64,000 bases of DNA from Croceicoccus gelatinilyticus (lineage in GTDB: Bacteria; Pseudomonadota; Alphaproteobacteria; Sphingomonadales; Sphingomonadaceae), in assembly GCF_018398395.1 (NCBI RefSeq), contig NZ_JAHCBF010000003.1, positions 1-64,000 of the forward strand. Direction: 5' to 3'. Each line of letters begins with the position of its first letter. The stretch's first letter is position 1. Below, piece after piece: positions 27,380 to 35,275 of this stretch. Both the position numbers and the translations under genes were made by a program. Below the pieces are notes generated by a model. It made no database searches, had not been told where the DNA came from, and saw only the letters and a program-made list of their open reading frames with translations.

Positions 27380-28078
27380 GTGAGCGTCGCTGACGACATC
27401 AAGAAGAACTCTTCCGAGACCTTCGGGACGAAATGGACCGTGCGCGATGGCCAGGTGGTGCCAAGCGCCAACGATTTAAAGTTGAAGAACGACGCTGTCC
27501 GTTTCGAAACCGCCACCGTGCTTTACGCTGACCTCGACCAGTCTACCGATCTGGTTGAGACGAAAAAGTGGGAATTTGCAGGTGAGGTATACAAGACGTT
27601 CCTTTACGCTGCCTCGCGTCTGATCCGCCATCACGGCGGGACGATCGTGTCCTACGATGGTGATAGGGTCATGGGGGTGTTCATAGGAGATAGACAGCGA
27701 AACGAGGCGGTCTCCTGTGCCCTGAAGATCAACTACGCGGTAAAAAACTACGTCCAAGCAGAGAAAGAAAAGCGTTGGACTGGTGACTTCAAGATCCGCC
27801 ATGTGATCGGCATCGACACATCGGAGATACGCGCCGCACGCACAGGTGTTCGTGGCGACAACGACCTGGTGTGGATAGGCACCGCTGCAAATCTCGCTGC
27901 CAAGCTTACATCGCTTAGCGCAGATCAGCCGACCTGGATCACAAAACGGGTTTACGACTACCTCGATGGTTCGCAGAAGCTTGGGTCCAAAGGCGAGAAT
28001 ATCTGGAAGAGCTGGAAATGGAACCAGCACAACGACGAGGAGATCTATTCCTCGACCTATTGGAGGCAGTTCAGTTGA
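27380..28078 (+). CDS. pycC: Pycsar pyrimidine nucleotide cyclase (PycC-like), single domain
   Basis: 232-residue soluble class III nucleotide cyclase. Catalytic residues are in place: metal-binding Asp51 in VLYADLDQST and Asp95 in YDGDRVMGV, transition-state Asn171 in GTAANLAAKL, with Lys175 where adenylate cyclases have Arg. The short stand-alone form beside a cNMP-binding TIR effector matches Pycsar, in which phage infection triggers cCMP or cUMP synthesis. The exact nucleotide cannot be read from sequence. GTG at 27380 is the start. The stop overlaps the effector start (TTGA), so both are made together. Confidence 0.85.
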   Translation: MSVADDIKKNSSETFGTKWTVRDGQVVPSANDLKLKNDAVRFETATVLYADLDQSTDLVETKKWEFAGEVYKTFLYAASRLIRHHGGTIVSYDGDRVMGVFIGDRQRNEAVSCALKINYAVKNYVQAEKEKRWTGDFKIRHVIGIDTSEIRAARTGVRGDNDLVWIGTAANLAAKLTSLSADQPTWITKRVYDYLDGSQKLGSKGENIWKSWKWNQHNDEEIYSSTYWRQFS

Positions 28079-28998
28079 GCGGAATAATCGATCGTTTTCA
28101 GGGCGACGCAGGACGCGGCAATCTCATTGACGCAATGCTGCAGCAACAGATCGTGAGCGGTAATCGCGAACTTGCCGAGGAACTCGCCGATAGAGCCGAG
28201 ATCATCGAGGTCCCCGAGGGCGAAGCGATCATCTCGCAAGGCGGCAACGACAACGATCTCTTCCTGATTGTAGCTGGCAGCTTTAGGATCGTCGTGAATG
28301 GTCGTGATGTGGCTTCACGAGGGCGAGGTGACCATGTCGGTGAGATGGTAGTCGTCGAGCCATCTCAGCGTCGGTCAGCAGACGTCGTAGCCACTGAGAC
28401 TGGGCTGGTCGCCAAGATCACGCACGCCGACGTCACTGATGTCGCCTCACGCTATCCTGACATCTATCGAGTCATCGCCAGGACACTGGCGCGCCGCCTG
28501 CTCGAACGCAACAAGCTGGTTGGACAGCACCGCGAAAAAATCCGGGTCTTCATTATTTGCTCGGTAGAAGCGCTGGCTGTCGGGCGCATCATCGAGAACG
28601 CGTTCGAGCATGACGATTTCGTGGTGCGGCTATGGACGAACGATGTTTTCAAGGTCGCCAGCTACGCTTTAGAATCACTGGAGACCGAAGTCGACGATTC
28701 CGATTTCGCCATAGCGATCGCGCATAGTGACGACGTCACTCTGTTCCGGGATCAGGAATGGCCTGCGCCTCGGGACAATGTGATCTTCGAGCTCGGGCTT
28801 TTCATGGGCCGCCTTGGCCGCAAACGAGCAATTTTGATGGAACCGCGCGAGGAAAAGGTAAAGTTGCCCAGTGATCTTACTGGCGTAACAACTATCCCTT
28901 ACTCCTTCGAGGCCGGCAAGGATGCCGCGGCACTTATGGCGCCAGCATGCAACACCCTTCGCGACCACATTAAGGAATGGGGGCCGTTCAACGGCTGA
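28075..28998 (+). CDS. pycTIR: Pycsar effector with cNMP-binding and TIR-like domains (PycTIR)
   Basis: 307-residue effector. Residues about 25-150 form a cyclic-nucleotide-binding domain with the phosphate cassette GEMVVVEPSQRRSADVVA (Glu90, Arg99/Arg100). Residues 155-300 form a CAP12/Pycsar-type TIR domain: VFIICSVEAL, a central DDSDFAIAI and the family signature RDNVIFELGLFMGRLGRKRAILM (quoted in two parts: RDNVIFELG, LFMGRLGRKRAILM), with Glu239 as likely NAD-cleaving residue. On binding cUMP or cCMP such proteins assemble and deplete NAD, stopping phage growth. TTG at 28075 is preceded by GGAGG and overlaps the cyclase stop; an ATG at 28018 would overlap the cyclase by 60 bases. Confidence 0.87.
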   Translation: MSGIIDRFQGDAGRGNLIDAMLQQQIVSGNRELAEELADRAEIIEVPEGEAIISQGGNDNDLFLIVAGSFRIVVNGRDVASRGRGDHVGEMVVVEPSQRRSADVVATETGLVAKITHADVTDVASRYPDIYRVIARTLARRLLERNKLVGQHREKIRVFIICSVEALAVGRIIENAFEHDDFVVRLWTNDVFKVASYALESLETEVDDSDFAIAIAHSDDVTLFRDQEWPAPRDNVIFELGLFMGRLGRKRAILMEPREEKVKLPSDLTGVTTIPYSFEAGKDAAALMAPACNTLRDHIKEWGPFNG

Positions 28999-29143
28999 GA
29001 CTTGGTCTGCCTGTTGGTAACCCCCAACATGTGCACTGAAGAGCTGGTTAGGCTGGATAAAATTTAGATGTTCCGCTAACGTTCCAGCCGTCAACAGGTC
29101 GCAGCCATTCGGTGATTCGCGATAATCTGGGAGGCTGCATACA

Positions 29144-30736
29144 ATGGCGTGGAATGAGGATCGTGCCCGGAAAAGGATCCGGGATTTCATGGACAGCGTG
29201 CCGGAAGGCGACATCAAGGTCGAAGATTTTCGCACCTTCCTCACCGAGGCTCGGGTGCAGAAGGGGATGGCCGCCGACGCCTCCATCCGTGCGGCCCTGG
29301 TCGATATCCCACGCAATAGGGCAATCACCACGGACGCCGTTCACGTCTACGCTAATCTCATCGACTTCAACGGTGTATTGACAGAGGCGGGACGCGAAAC
29401 CGAAGCAAGCCATAAGCGGGCGCTGGAATTTCTCCATGCGCATTACCAAGGCTGTGACGAACTCATCGACGAATTCGAGATGCAGCGCGTGGATTTCCAC
29501 GGCTCGAGGCTGCACGCCGTGGTTCTTTCCCCCGAAGGCGCAGAGAACGAGGGCGAACGTGTTCGCGTCGCCGTCGCCTTTTCCGCTGCGTTTAGGGAAA
29601 TGGTTGAGAGGCTCGGCGACAAGCATCCGAACTTCAAGACCGGTGTCTGCATCGGCATCGACAGCGGTCCTGCTGTCGCCATTGATTCGGGTCGGCGTGG
29701 CGAGCGTGAGCCGCTCTTTATAGGAAGCCCTGCCAATCACGCTGCCAAACTCGCTGATGGGACTGAAGAAGGCCTGAACCTCAGCCCGAAGGCGGCCTCG
29801 GCTATTGGGCAAGCGGCCGAACCGCTCGCCAAGAGCGTTTTCCTCAACGAAGAGATCGAGCGTCGCTATCTTGGCGATGAAATAACGACAGCAGGCGTTC
29901 GGCAGAGTGCAAACGACAGGCTCGAAAAAGCATATGCTGCGGTCCTCGAAAGCCTCGACGCGCGCAGCAAGTCAGACAATGGCGAGGCGGTATTCCGATT
30001 CCATCACAAGGAACCGCCGCTCAAGGACCTGGTCTACGCGGACCATCCGCCGAGCAACTCAATCCGGATGGAACTGGCATCGATCTTCGCGGACGTGGAC
30101 AACTTCACGGCTTATATCGACAATGCCATCGCGACGGGCGGGATCGCCGAGGCTGTGGCCAATCTACATGTGATCCGCGCCGAGATGGGCGCGGTCTTGC
30201 GCGACGACTTCGCCGGACGAAAGGTGCGCTATATCGGGGACTGCGTCCATGGTCTGCTTGCGGAAGGAAGCAAGACCGAAACCCACGCAATGGATACAAT
30301 GAAGAAGTCGGTGGACGCTGCAGCAGGGCTTCGCTCCTCCTTCGAACTGTGTCGCGAAATGCTGCCTGGAATTGAAGATCTGGGCCTTGCCATCGGTATC
30401 GATTACGGCACAACGCCGATCTGTCGGCTCGGTCTGCGCGGCGATGCTAGTGTTCGCGCAGCCGCCAGCCGGGCGACCTGCGTTTCCGAAGCGGAACAGC
30501 GGCGTTGCAACGGGATGGAGACAGCGCTCGGCGAGAATGCATATCGTAATTCGCCCGCAAGCGTTCGCGAAGCCTTCGGCGACGAGCGGATCTTCCAGAA
30601 TCTAAATGCAGACACTGCTGAGGTAATTCTGGGGACCATGTCTTCGCCCTACATCAACACAGGAGCGGACGCCGAGCCAATGCGCGCGCATGAGCCTGAG
30701 GCATCCCCGCCGATGCGGGCTCATGATCGCAGGTGA
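29144..30736 (+). CDS. Tandem-domain nucleotide cyclase of a second Pycsar-like operon
   Basis: 530-residue protein with two class III cyclase domains. In the N-terminal domain the metal Asp positions are replaced (Asn71 in YANLIDF, Ser121 in DFHGSRLHAV) but the transition-state Asn198 and Lys202 remain (GSPANHAAKL). In the C-terminal domain both metal Asp are present (Asp317 in IFADVDNF, Asp366 in YIGDCVHG) but the Asn position is Thr445. The two halves therefore complement each other to give one active site, as in mammalian adenylyl cyclases. ATG at 29144 follows GGGAGG. GTGA overlap couples it to the cysteine-rich gene, and a PycTM-type effector ends the operon. Confidence 0.78.
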   Translation: MAWNEDRARKRIRDFMDSVPEGDIKVEDFRTFLTEARVQKGMAADASIRAALVDIPRNRAITTDAVHVYANLIDFNGVLTEAGRETEASHKRALEFLHAHYQGCDELIDEFEMQRVDFHGSRLHAVVLSPEGAENEGERVRVAVAFSAAFREMVERLGDKHPNFKTGVCIGIDSGPAVAIDSGRRGEREPLFIGSPANHAAKLADGTEEGLNLSPKAASAIGQAAEPLAKSVFLNEEIERRYLGDEITTAGVRQSANDRLEKAYAAVLESLDARSKSDNGEAVFRFHHKEPPLKDLVYADHPPSNSIRMELASIFADVDNFTAYIDNAIATGGIAEAVANLHVIRAEMGAVLRDDFAGRKVRYIGDCVHGLLAEGSKTETHAMDTMKKSVDAAAGLRSSFELCREMLPGIEDLGLAIGIDYGTTPICRLGLRGDASVRAAASRATCVSEAEQRRCNGMETALGENAYRNSPASVREAFGDERIFQNLNADTAEVILGTMSSPYINTGADAEPMRAHEPEASPPMRAHDRR

Positions 30737-31503
30737 AATCAGCCATCTTCTACCTGGCTGAAACAGCGCCAGCCTGGTTTTCAGTAGAAAAGTCGAATAG
30801 AGAGAACCTCGTTGGTCACGCGCGACTGCCCAAGACGCCGTGGGCAGTCGATGGTCTGCACCTGCATATATTCGGGAGGGAGGTTCCACGGGTGCGGGAG
30901 GAAGTGCCCGGCACTGACCTGCCATGCCGATGCCCCGAGCGACACATTCAAGGCGACCAAACGTTCTGCTTGGGTCTGCGCTATCTCAAAGTGCAGACGG
31001 CGGAGAAGGCTCGACAGTGGTGGGTGCAGCTCAACCAATTTCTTAGATGCCAAGGGGTCGCTGAACTCACGCGAGTTTGGCCCATAAACCAGGCCCTAGA
31101 TCATGGAGACGCGGGCGAACATCATGAGCGTGCCATCTCGCTTGCTGCCGAAGCAGGTCTGGAGGAAGAGTATGCTTCGGCGCGCCTCGGTGAGCCGAGT
31201 TGGCTGACCGATCCCAAGCTGCACCTTTTCGACAAGAAGGGCCGCCCCATAAACGGTCGTGCGCTGTGTCCCCTAGGCTGCAAAAGACGTGCTAGGGGGC
31301 GCCAAGTCACGACTCTCCGAACCGACTGCGATAGATGGCAGTTACTCGTCGCTCTCGCCTACGCTGAGCACCAACGTCGTAAAGCTCTCGACAAGTATTG
31401 GAAGGCCGTTTTCGCCAGCGGCGAGAAATGCTGCCGAACGATGCGCCGGTGCCCGCTTGCTGCGTACGAAGACAGGCCTGAAGGCAAAAGAGAGGAGAAC
31501 TAA
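30733..31503 (+). CDS. Cysteine-rich protein of the second Pycsar-like operon, 256 aa
   Basis: Ten Cys at residues 65, 67, 79, 106, 179, 183, 199, 233, 234 and 240 occur in motifs such as LPCRCPERH, FCLGL, LCPLGCKR and KCCRTMRRCP, suggesting one or two zinc sites. Other conserved-looking blocks are QWWVQLNQFLRCQGVAE, ALDHGDAGEHHERAI and DKKGRPINGRA. It recalls proteins annotated as E2-domain-associated cysteine-rich proteins from prokaryotic conjugation and nucleotide-signal systems, but this is from memory and weak. GTG start overlaps the cyclase stop and the stop overlaps the effector start (TAATG), so it is an integral operon member. No third gene is part of the described Pycsar core. Confidence 0.6.
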   Translation: MKSAIFYLAETAPAWFSVEKSNRENLVGHARLPKTPWAVDGLHLHIFGREVPRVREEVPGTDLPCRCPERHIQGDQTFCLGLRYLKVQTAEKARQWWVQLNQFLRCQGVAELTRVWPINQALDHGDAGEHHERAISLAAEAGLEEEYASARLGEPSWLTDPKLHLFDKKGRPINGRALCPLGCKRRARGRQVTTLRTDCDRWQLLVALAYAEHQRRKALDKYWKAVFASGEKCCRTMRRCPLAAYEDRPEGKREEN

Positions 31504-32006
31504 TGAAGGACCTCGATATCATTCAGCGTCAGCTAGATCGAGTTCTTGGATTCTTTCCGCGTGTGGAAGCGAGGATCAACGCCCTGTTCGGCGTGAACAC
31601 GCTCATCCTCATAATCGCGGCATTGAACGTTTCTGCTGGCGACCTGCAACTCTGGTATGTCACGATTCCTGGGTCGCTTCTTCTCGTCGGCTTGCTCGTG
31701 TCCTACTATCACCTGTTCCGCGCCAATTTTCCCGACGACAATGGAGGGGAAAAGAGCCTTATCTTTTTCAAGGAAATACAAAAACGAACGGAAGCGAACT
31801 ATATCGCGGAATTCCACGAGTGCAGCGAGGCTACGCTGCGGAACGACCTCCTAGGTCAGATCTGGCGTAACTCCTGCATCGTTTGCGAAAAGTACCGGCG
31901 CGTGAAACTGGCAATTATCGCCTGTGCTATGAGCGTTGCCCCCTTTGTCGTATTCTTGGTCATCACAGGTGCGATCCACTCCCGGATTCCAATGTTGGGC
32001 GGATGA
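31503..32006 (+). CDS. pycTM: Pycsar transmembrane effector (PycTM-like)
   Basis: 167-residue membrane protein with helices at about 25-43 (INALFGVNTLILIIAALNV), 50-72 and 135-157. Between helices 2 and 3 it has the cytosolic signature of the Pycsar effector family: KSLIFFKEIQKRTEANYIAE followed by LGQIWRNSCIVCEKY. In Pycsar, PycTM binds the cyclic nucleotide and damages the inner membrane, killing the infected cell. GAGGAGAAC precedes ATG, which overlaps the stop of the cysteine-rich gene. With the tandem cyclase upstream this is a complete signal-effector pair. Family assignment is strong; ligand is unknown. Confidence 0.85.
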   Translation: MKDLDIIQRQLDRVLGFFPRVEARINALFGVNTLILIIAALNVSAGDLQLWYVTIPGSLLLVGLLVSYYHLFRANFPDDNGGEKSLIFFKEIQKRTEANYIAEFHECSEATLRNDLLGQIWRNSCIVCEKYRRVKLAIIACAMSVAPFVVFLVITGAIHSRIPMLGG

Positions 32007-32208
32007 TTGAGGAGCCTTGCTTGATCCTCAGGGATGCCAAGCCGATTTTCTATCTTGGTCGGGGCCATAGAAACCTTTTGCTCAGCATCGGTCGAGCGCG
32101 GTGTCGGGCATCACAGCGCAGCGAATTGTCTTGGGGAGCGGTCGCTTTTAGGTGCTCTAGCGGATTACTCGGACAACAAAGTAAGGGCTCAAAGCTCCCC
32201 ATATCACT

Positions 32209-33417
32209 TTACGTACAGCGGCTCGCTTCACGTTGTCGAAGCTCATCAAGATAGTCGCTCCACCACTGAGCCATCTTCACCCGCTCATCCCAGTAGTTGC
32301 CGCGATTGTAGACGCCCCGAATGGCGTTGCTGTCTCCATGTGCGAGCGCGCGCTCGATTGCATCGGGGTGCCAGAGCCCGCTCTCGTTGAGCAAGGTCGA
32401 GGCAGTTGAGCGCAGCCCATGGGCGGTCACTTCGTCCTTGGTGAAGCCCATACGCCGGAATGCCGCGTTGATAGTATTCTCGCTCATGGGACGTTGACGC
32501 GTATGGAACGCCGGGAAGATGTAGCCCTTGCTGCCAGTAATCGATTTTAGCTCTCGAAACAGCTCCAACACCTGGCATGATAGCGGCACCACATGGGCCC
32601 GCCGCGCCTTCATCTTGCCTTCCGGTATTGTCCAGGTGGCCTTGTCCCAATCGATCTCGTGCCACTCGCCATGGCGAAGCTCACCTGGCCGCACAAAGAC
32701 ATGTGGTGCAATCTTGAGGGCGAATTTGGTCGCGGGATAGCATTCGAAATCATCGATAGCACGGAGCAGCCCGCCCAACTTCTCTGGTTCGAGGATCGCC
32801 GCGTAGTGCCGTGCTTTGGGCGTAACCAGTGCGCCTTGGAGGATCGATGTTGGATCGGTTTGGCACTGCCCAAGCGCAGCCCCATATCGAAACACTCGGC
32901 TTGCGAAGGATCGGCATTTCTTCGCGGTTTCGAGATTGCCTTTGGCTTCGAGCTTCTTGAGCGCAGCAAGCATCAACTGCGGATCGACGTCGTTGATTGG
33001 CATATTGCCGATTGCTGGCTTGAGCAGGTCGAGGAACCAGCGCGCCTTGCGCAGCGTGGCTTCCGCCCTGCCTTCGGGCACCATCTTCTCGTCGATATAC
33101 TTGTTGGCGATGACCTCGAAGGTGTTCTCAGCGCCGAGCCTGATCCTGGCCTTCTTGCGCTTCCGCTCCAGCATCGGATCAATGCCATCCGAAACCTTGA
33201 GCCGCGCCCGGTCGCGAAGCTGGCGCGCTTGCGACAAGCTGACTTCTGGGAACGCGCCGATTGGCAGCTTCTTTTCCTTCCCGCCAAAGCGGTACTTGAA
33301 ATACCAGAGCTTGGAGCCATTCGGCTTCACCAGAAGCAGCAACCCCCGCGAGTCGTATTTCTTGTAAGACTTGTCGGCAGCCCGGAAGCCTTTGATTTCC
33401 TGCACATTGAGGCTCAT
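32209..33417 (-). CDS. int: Tyrosine site-specific integrase (P4-type, DUF4102 arm domain)
   Basis: 402-residue tyrosine recombinase that should insert and excise the element at tRNA-Leu. The N-terminal arm-binding domain of P4-like integrases is present (YDSRGLLLLVKPNGSKLWYF, then KLPIGAFPEVSLSQAR). The catalytic residues are Arg in RPGELRHGEW, His-x-x-Arg in HGLRSTAST, His in ALAHGDS and the nucleophile Tyr in VYNRGNYWDER. The gene reads away from the tRNA, its start only 178 bases from the tRNA 3' end, the usual layout. Copies of AGGCCCCCA lie near the start and near the other end of the element and may be arm sites. Confidence 0.92.
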   Translation of the reverse strand: MSLNVQEIKGFRAADKSYKKYDSRGLLLLVKPNGSKLWYFKYRFGGKEKKLPIGAFPEVSLSQARQLRDRARLKVSDGIDPMLERKRKKARIRLGAENTFEVIANKYIDEKMVPEGRAEATLRKARWFLDLLKPAIGNMPINDVDPQLMLAALKKLEAKGNLETAKKCRSFASRVFRYGAALGQCQTDPTSILQGALVTPKARHYAAILEPEKLGGLLRAIDDFECYPATKFALKIAPHVFVRPGELRHGEWHEIDWDKATWTIPEGKMKARRAHVVPLSCQVLELFRELKSITGSKGYIFPAFHTRQRPMSENTINAAFRRMGFTKDEVTAHGLRSTASTLLNESGLWHPDAIERALAHGDSNAIRGVYNRGNYWDERVKMAQWWSDYLDELRQREASRCT

Positions 33418-33594
33418 TTGGGGGCCTCACTTTTGTGCAAGTTGGGGCTTTTTGAGCTGGAGCCCCCAGCCGAGGCCCCCACAGACGTTGGAACAAAGCG
33501 GAACAAAACAAGACCTCGCTTTCTGCGCTAGAGGTCAAGAATGGCAGAATTCCGCCATTTCTGCAATGTTTTGGAACGTTCTGATGAGAACAAA

Positions 33595-33681
33595 TGGTGC
33601 CCAGAAGAGGACTCGAACCTCCACGCCGTTGCCAGCGCCGCCACCTGAAGACGGTGCGTCTACCAATTCCGCCATCTGGGC
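33595..33681 (-). tRNA. tRNA-Leu (anticodon CAG)
   Basis: 87 bases including encoded CCA. The acceptor stem pairs GCCCAGA with TCTGGGC. Anticodon stem CCGTC/GGCGG closes the loop TTCAGGT, giving anticodon CAG for CUG codons. A long variable arm (class II) fits leucine. The 3' half carries the integration repeat and the gene is restored by the element. Confidence 0.93.
33601..33619. repeat. Proximal attachment site within tRNA-Leu(CAG)
   Basis: Identical to 10218-10236. It covers the T-arm and acceptor 3' side of the tRNA, a standard target for P4-type integrases. The crossover point within the 19 bases cannot be set from this sequence. Confidence 0.85.
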
Positions 33682-33881
33682 ACACATGCGCGATGCCATG
33701 TTGCATCGTGCGGGTAGGGCAGCGCCGATAGCGAGCGTTGCCTTGTCTTGTCAATAACCGGAAATCGGACAAACGAAAAATCGCCTGTTCGGCCCGGTGT
33801 AACCCTTTCACGATCACCACATCAGGCCATCCGCGCGGCGGATGATCACGATGCCCGGCGATGCATGAATCGGGCTACTTC

Positions 33882-33968
33882 TGGTGCGGTCGAGAAGACT
33901 CGAACTTCCACGGACTTTCGTCCACAACGACCTCAACGTTGCGCGTCTACCAATTCCGCCACGACCGC
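33882..33968 (-). tRNA. tRNA-Leu (anticodon GAG)
   Basis: 87 bases with encoded CCA. Acceptor stem GCGGTCG/CGACCGC. Anticodon stem CAACG/CGTTG with loop TTGAGGT, anticodon GAG for CUU and CUC. Long variable arm. It lies 200 bases upstream of tRNA-Leu(CAG) on the same strand and shares no attachment repeat. Confidence 0.93.
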
Positions 33969-34098
33969 ACCTGTAGCAAGCGGCGGACCGATCGGAATCG
34001 GATACCGCCGCCGGGTAGGCGCGTGCCATTAGCAACGGTTGAGACCCCGTGCAACAGGCTATGAAAGGAAATTTCGCGAACCTGTAAAAAGGTTCGGA

Positions 34099-35103
34099 TC
34101 AGCCGGCCTTCCAGCCGATCTCGACCACGCGGGCAGAGGCGGGAACGTCGGTCACGGCTTCGTTGATCGTCAGCGTTTCGCCGGGCGCAAGCTTACGCTT
34201 GGGCGGTTCAAGCTCCCACGAATAGACGACGCGTTCCTGCGCGTCGCGCAACACGACCTGGACGTCGGGCACGTACTGCGTCTGGCGGCCCGTGTTCGTT
34301 ACCGTGCCGCTGGCGGCAAAGTACTGAAGGCCGTTGTCGAGCTTGCGGCGATCCTGTTCCTCGACCGGGAATTCGAGCTGCAGGTCTTCCGATGCCGGCG
34401 CGAATGCAACTTGCCCCACCGGCAGCCACGCTGGCGCGCCGTAGTGCCGGACGGCGAAGAAGGCGGCAGCGGCGACAGCAGCCAGCACCAGCAGGATTAC
34501 GATGATGAGCCGCAGCTTCGACTTGCGCGGAGCAGGCTCTTCGTACTCGTCCCACTCACCCTCTTCATAGGCCGCGGCGGGCATTTCGGGTGCGGGCGGC
34601 GATGGCACATGCTCTACCGCAGCGGGTGTCGGCGTGTCGGCCGGGCCATCGAATTCGGGAACCTCGGGCCAGGCCTCTGCATCGCCAGCGCCTTCGGCAT
34701 AAGGCTCGGGCGTGCCCGGCATCGGCTGCGGCGGCATATCGGGCTGCTCGAACGTCGGCTCTGGCGCAGGTCCGTGGCTGGCTCCGCCGCCATAATTCGT
34801 CCCGCCATCGAAGCTGGGCGCTGGCGGCACGGGCGGCGCGGGAGGCGCATCGTATCCGGGCGACGCTGGCGGCGAAGCGGGCTGTTCGGGCGCATCGTCC
34901 CAGCCGCCGGTCGTAGGCGCGGGCGGTACGGGCGGCGTTTCGGGTTGCGCAGGCTCGGGAGCGGCAGGCGCTTCCTCTCCGCCCGGCCCCGCTTCGAACC
35001 AGCTATGACGACACTTGGCACAGCGAACCGTGCGCCCCTCCGGTCCGATCGCTCCGTCCGGAAGAGAATAGCGCGTCTGGCAGGCAGGGCAGGCTATTTG
35101 CAT
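34099..35103 (-). CDS. Zinc-ribbon (MJ0042) membrane protein, DUF3426-like
   Basis: 334-residue protein. It starts with an MJ0042-type zinc ribbon: CPACQTRYSLPDGAIGPEGR then CAKCRHSW. A Pro/Glu-rich low-complexity linker of about 140 residues follows, then one membrane helix (LRLIIVILLVLAAVAAAAFFAV, near 197-218) and a C-terminal domain like DUF3426 with DVQVVLRDAQERVVYSWE. Such proteins are common upstream of ftsE in sphingomonads; their role is not settled. ATG at 35103 puts the ribbon at the N-terminus; the longer start at 35139 has no support. It diverges from ftsE. Confidence 0.78.
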   Translation of the reverse strand: MQIACPACQTRYSLPDGAIGPEGRTVRCAKCRHSWFEAGPGGEEAPAAPEPAQPETPPVPPAPTTGGWDDAPEQPASPPASPGYDAPPAPPVPPAPSFDGGTNYGGGASHGPAPEPTFEQPDMPPQPMPGTPEPYAEGAGDAEAWPEVPEFDGPADTPTPAAVEHVPSPPAPEMPAAAYEEGEWDEYEEPAPRKSKLRLIIVILLVLAAVAAAAFFAVRHYGAPAWLPVGQVAFAPASEDLQLEFPVEEQDRRKLDNGLQYFAASGTVTNTGRQTQYVPDVQVVLRDAQERVVYSWELEPPKRKLAPGETLTINEAVTDVPASARVVEIGWKAG

Positions 35104-35275
35104 GGGCAAGACTAAACAACGGCGGCGAATCGGGGGCAATAGGGTTGCGCCCCTGCACCTCGATCAAAGGCTGTTTATCCACATCAATAGGGCTGGAAAT
35201 AACGCCTTGGCGGGCGCTAGAAGCGGTTCGGCCCCTATTCGCGCCGGTTTTCCCGGCAGGTGATGCGCTGGACTT

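Larger units (their letters stand above)
10218..33619. mobile_element. Integrative and mobilizable element in tRNA-Leu(CAG), defence cargo
   Basis: Bounded by a 19-bp direct repeat, CCAGAAGAGGACTCGAACC, at 10218-10236 and 33601-33619. The right copy is the 3' part of an intact tRNA-Leu; the left copy is a fragment with no tRNA around it. A tyrosine integrase sits next to the tRNA. The interior has a MobF relaxase and coupling protein but no VirB-type mating genes, so it is mobilizable rather than self-transmissible. The cargo is restriction, GHKL/DUF6339 and two Pycsar modules. The strand layout (mob and cargo mostly plus, integrase minus) is compact. The boundaries are inferred from the repeat; an empty site in a relative would confirm them. 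Confidence 0.85.
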
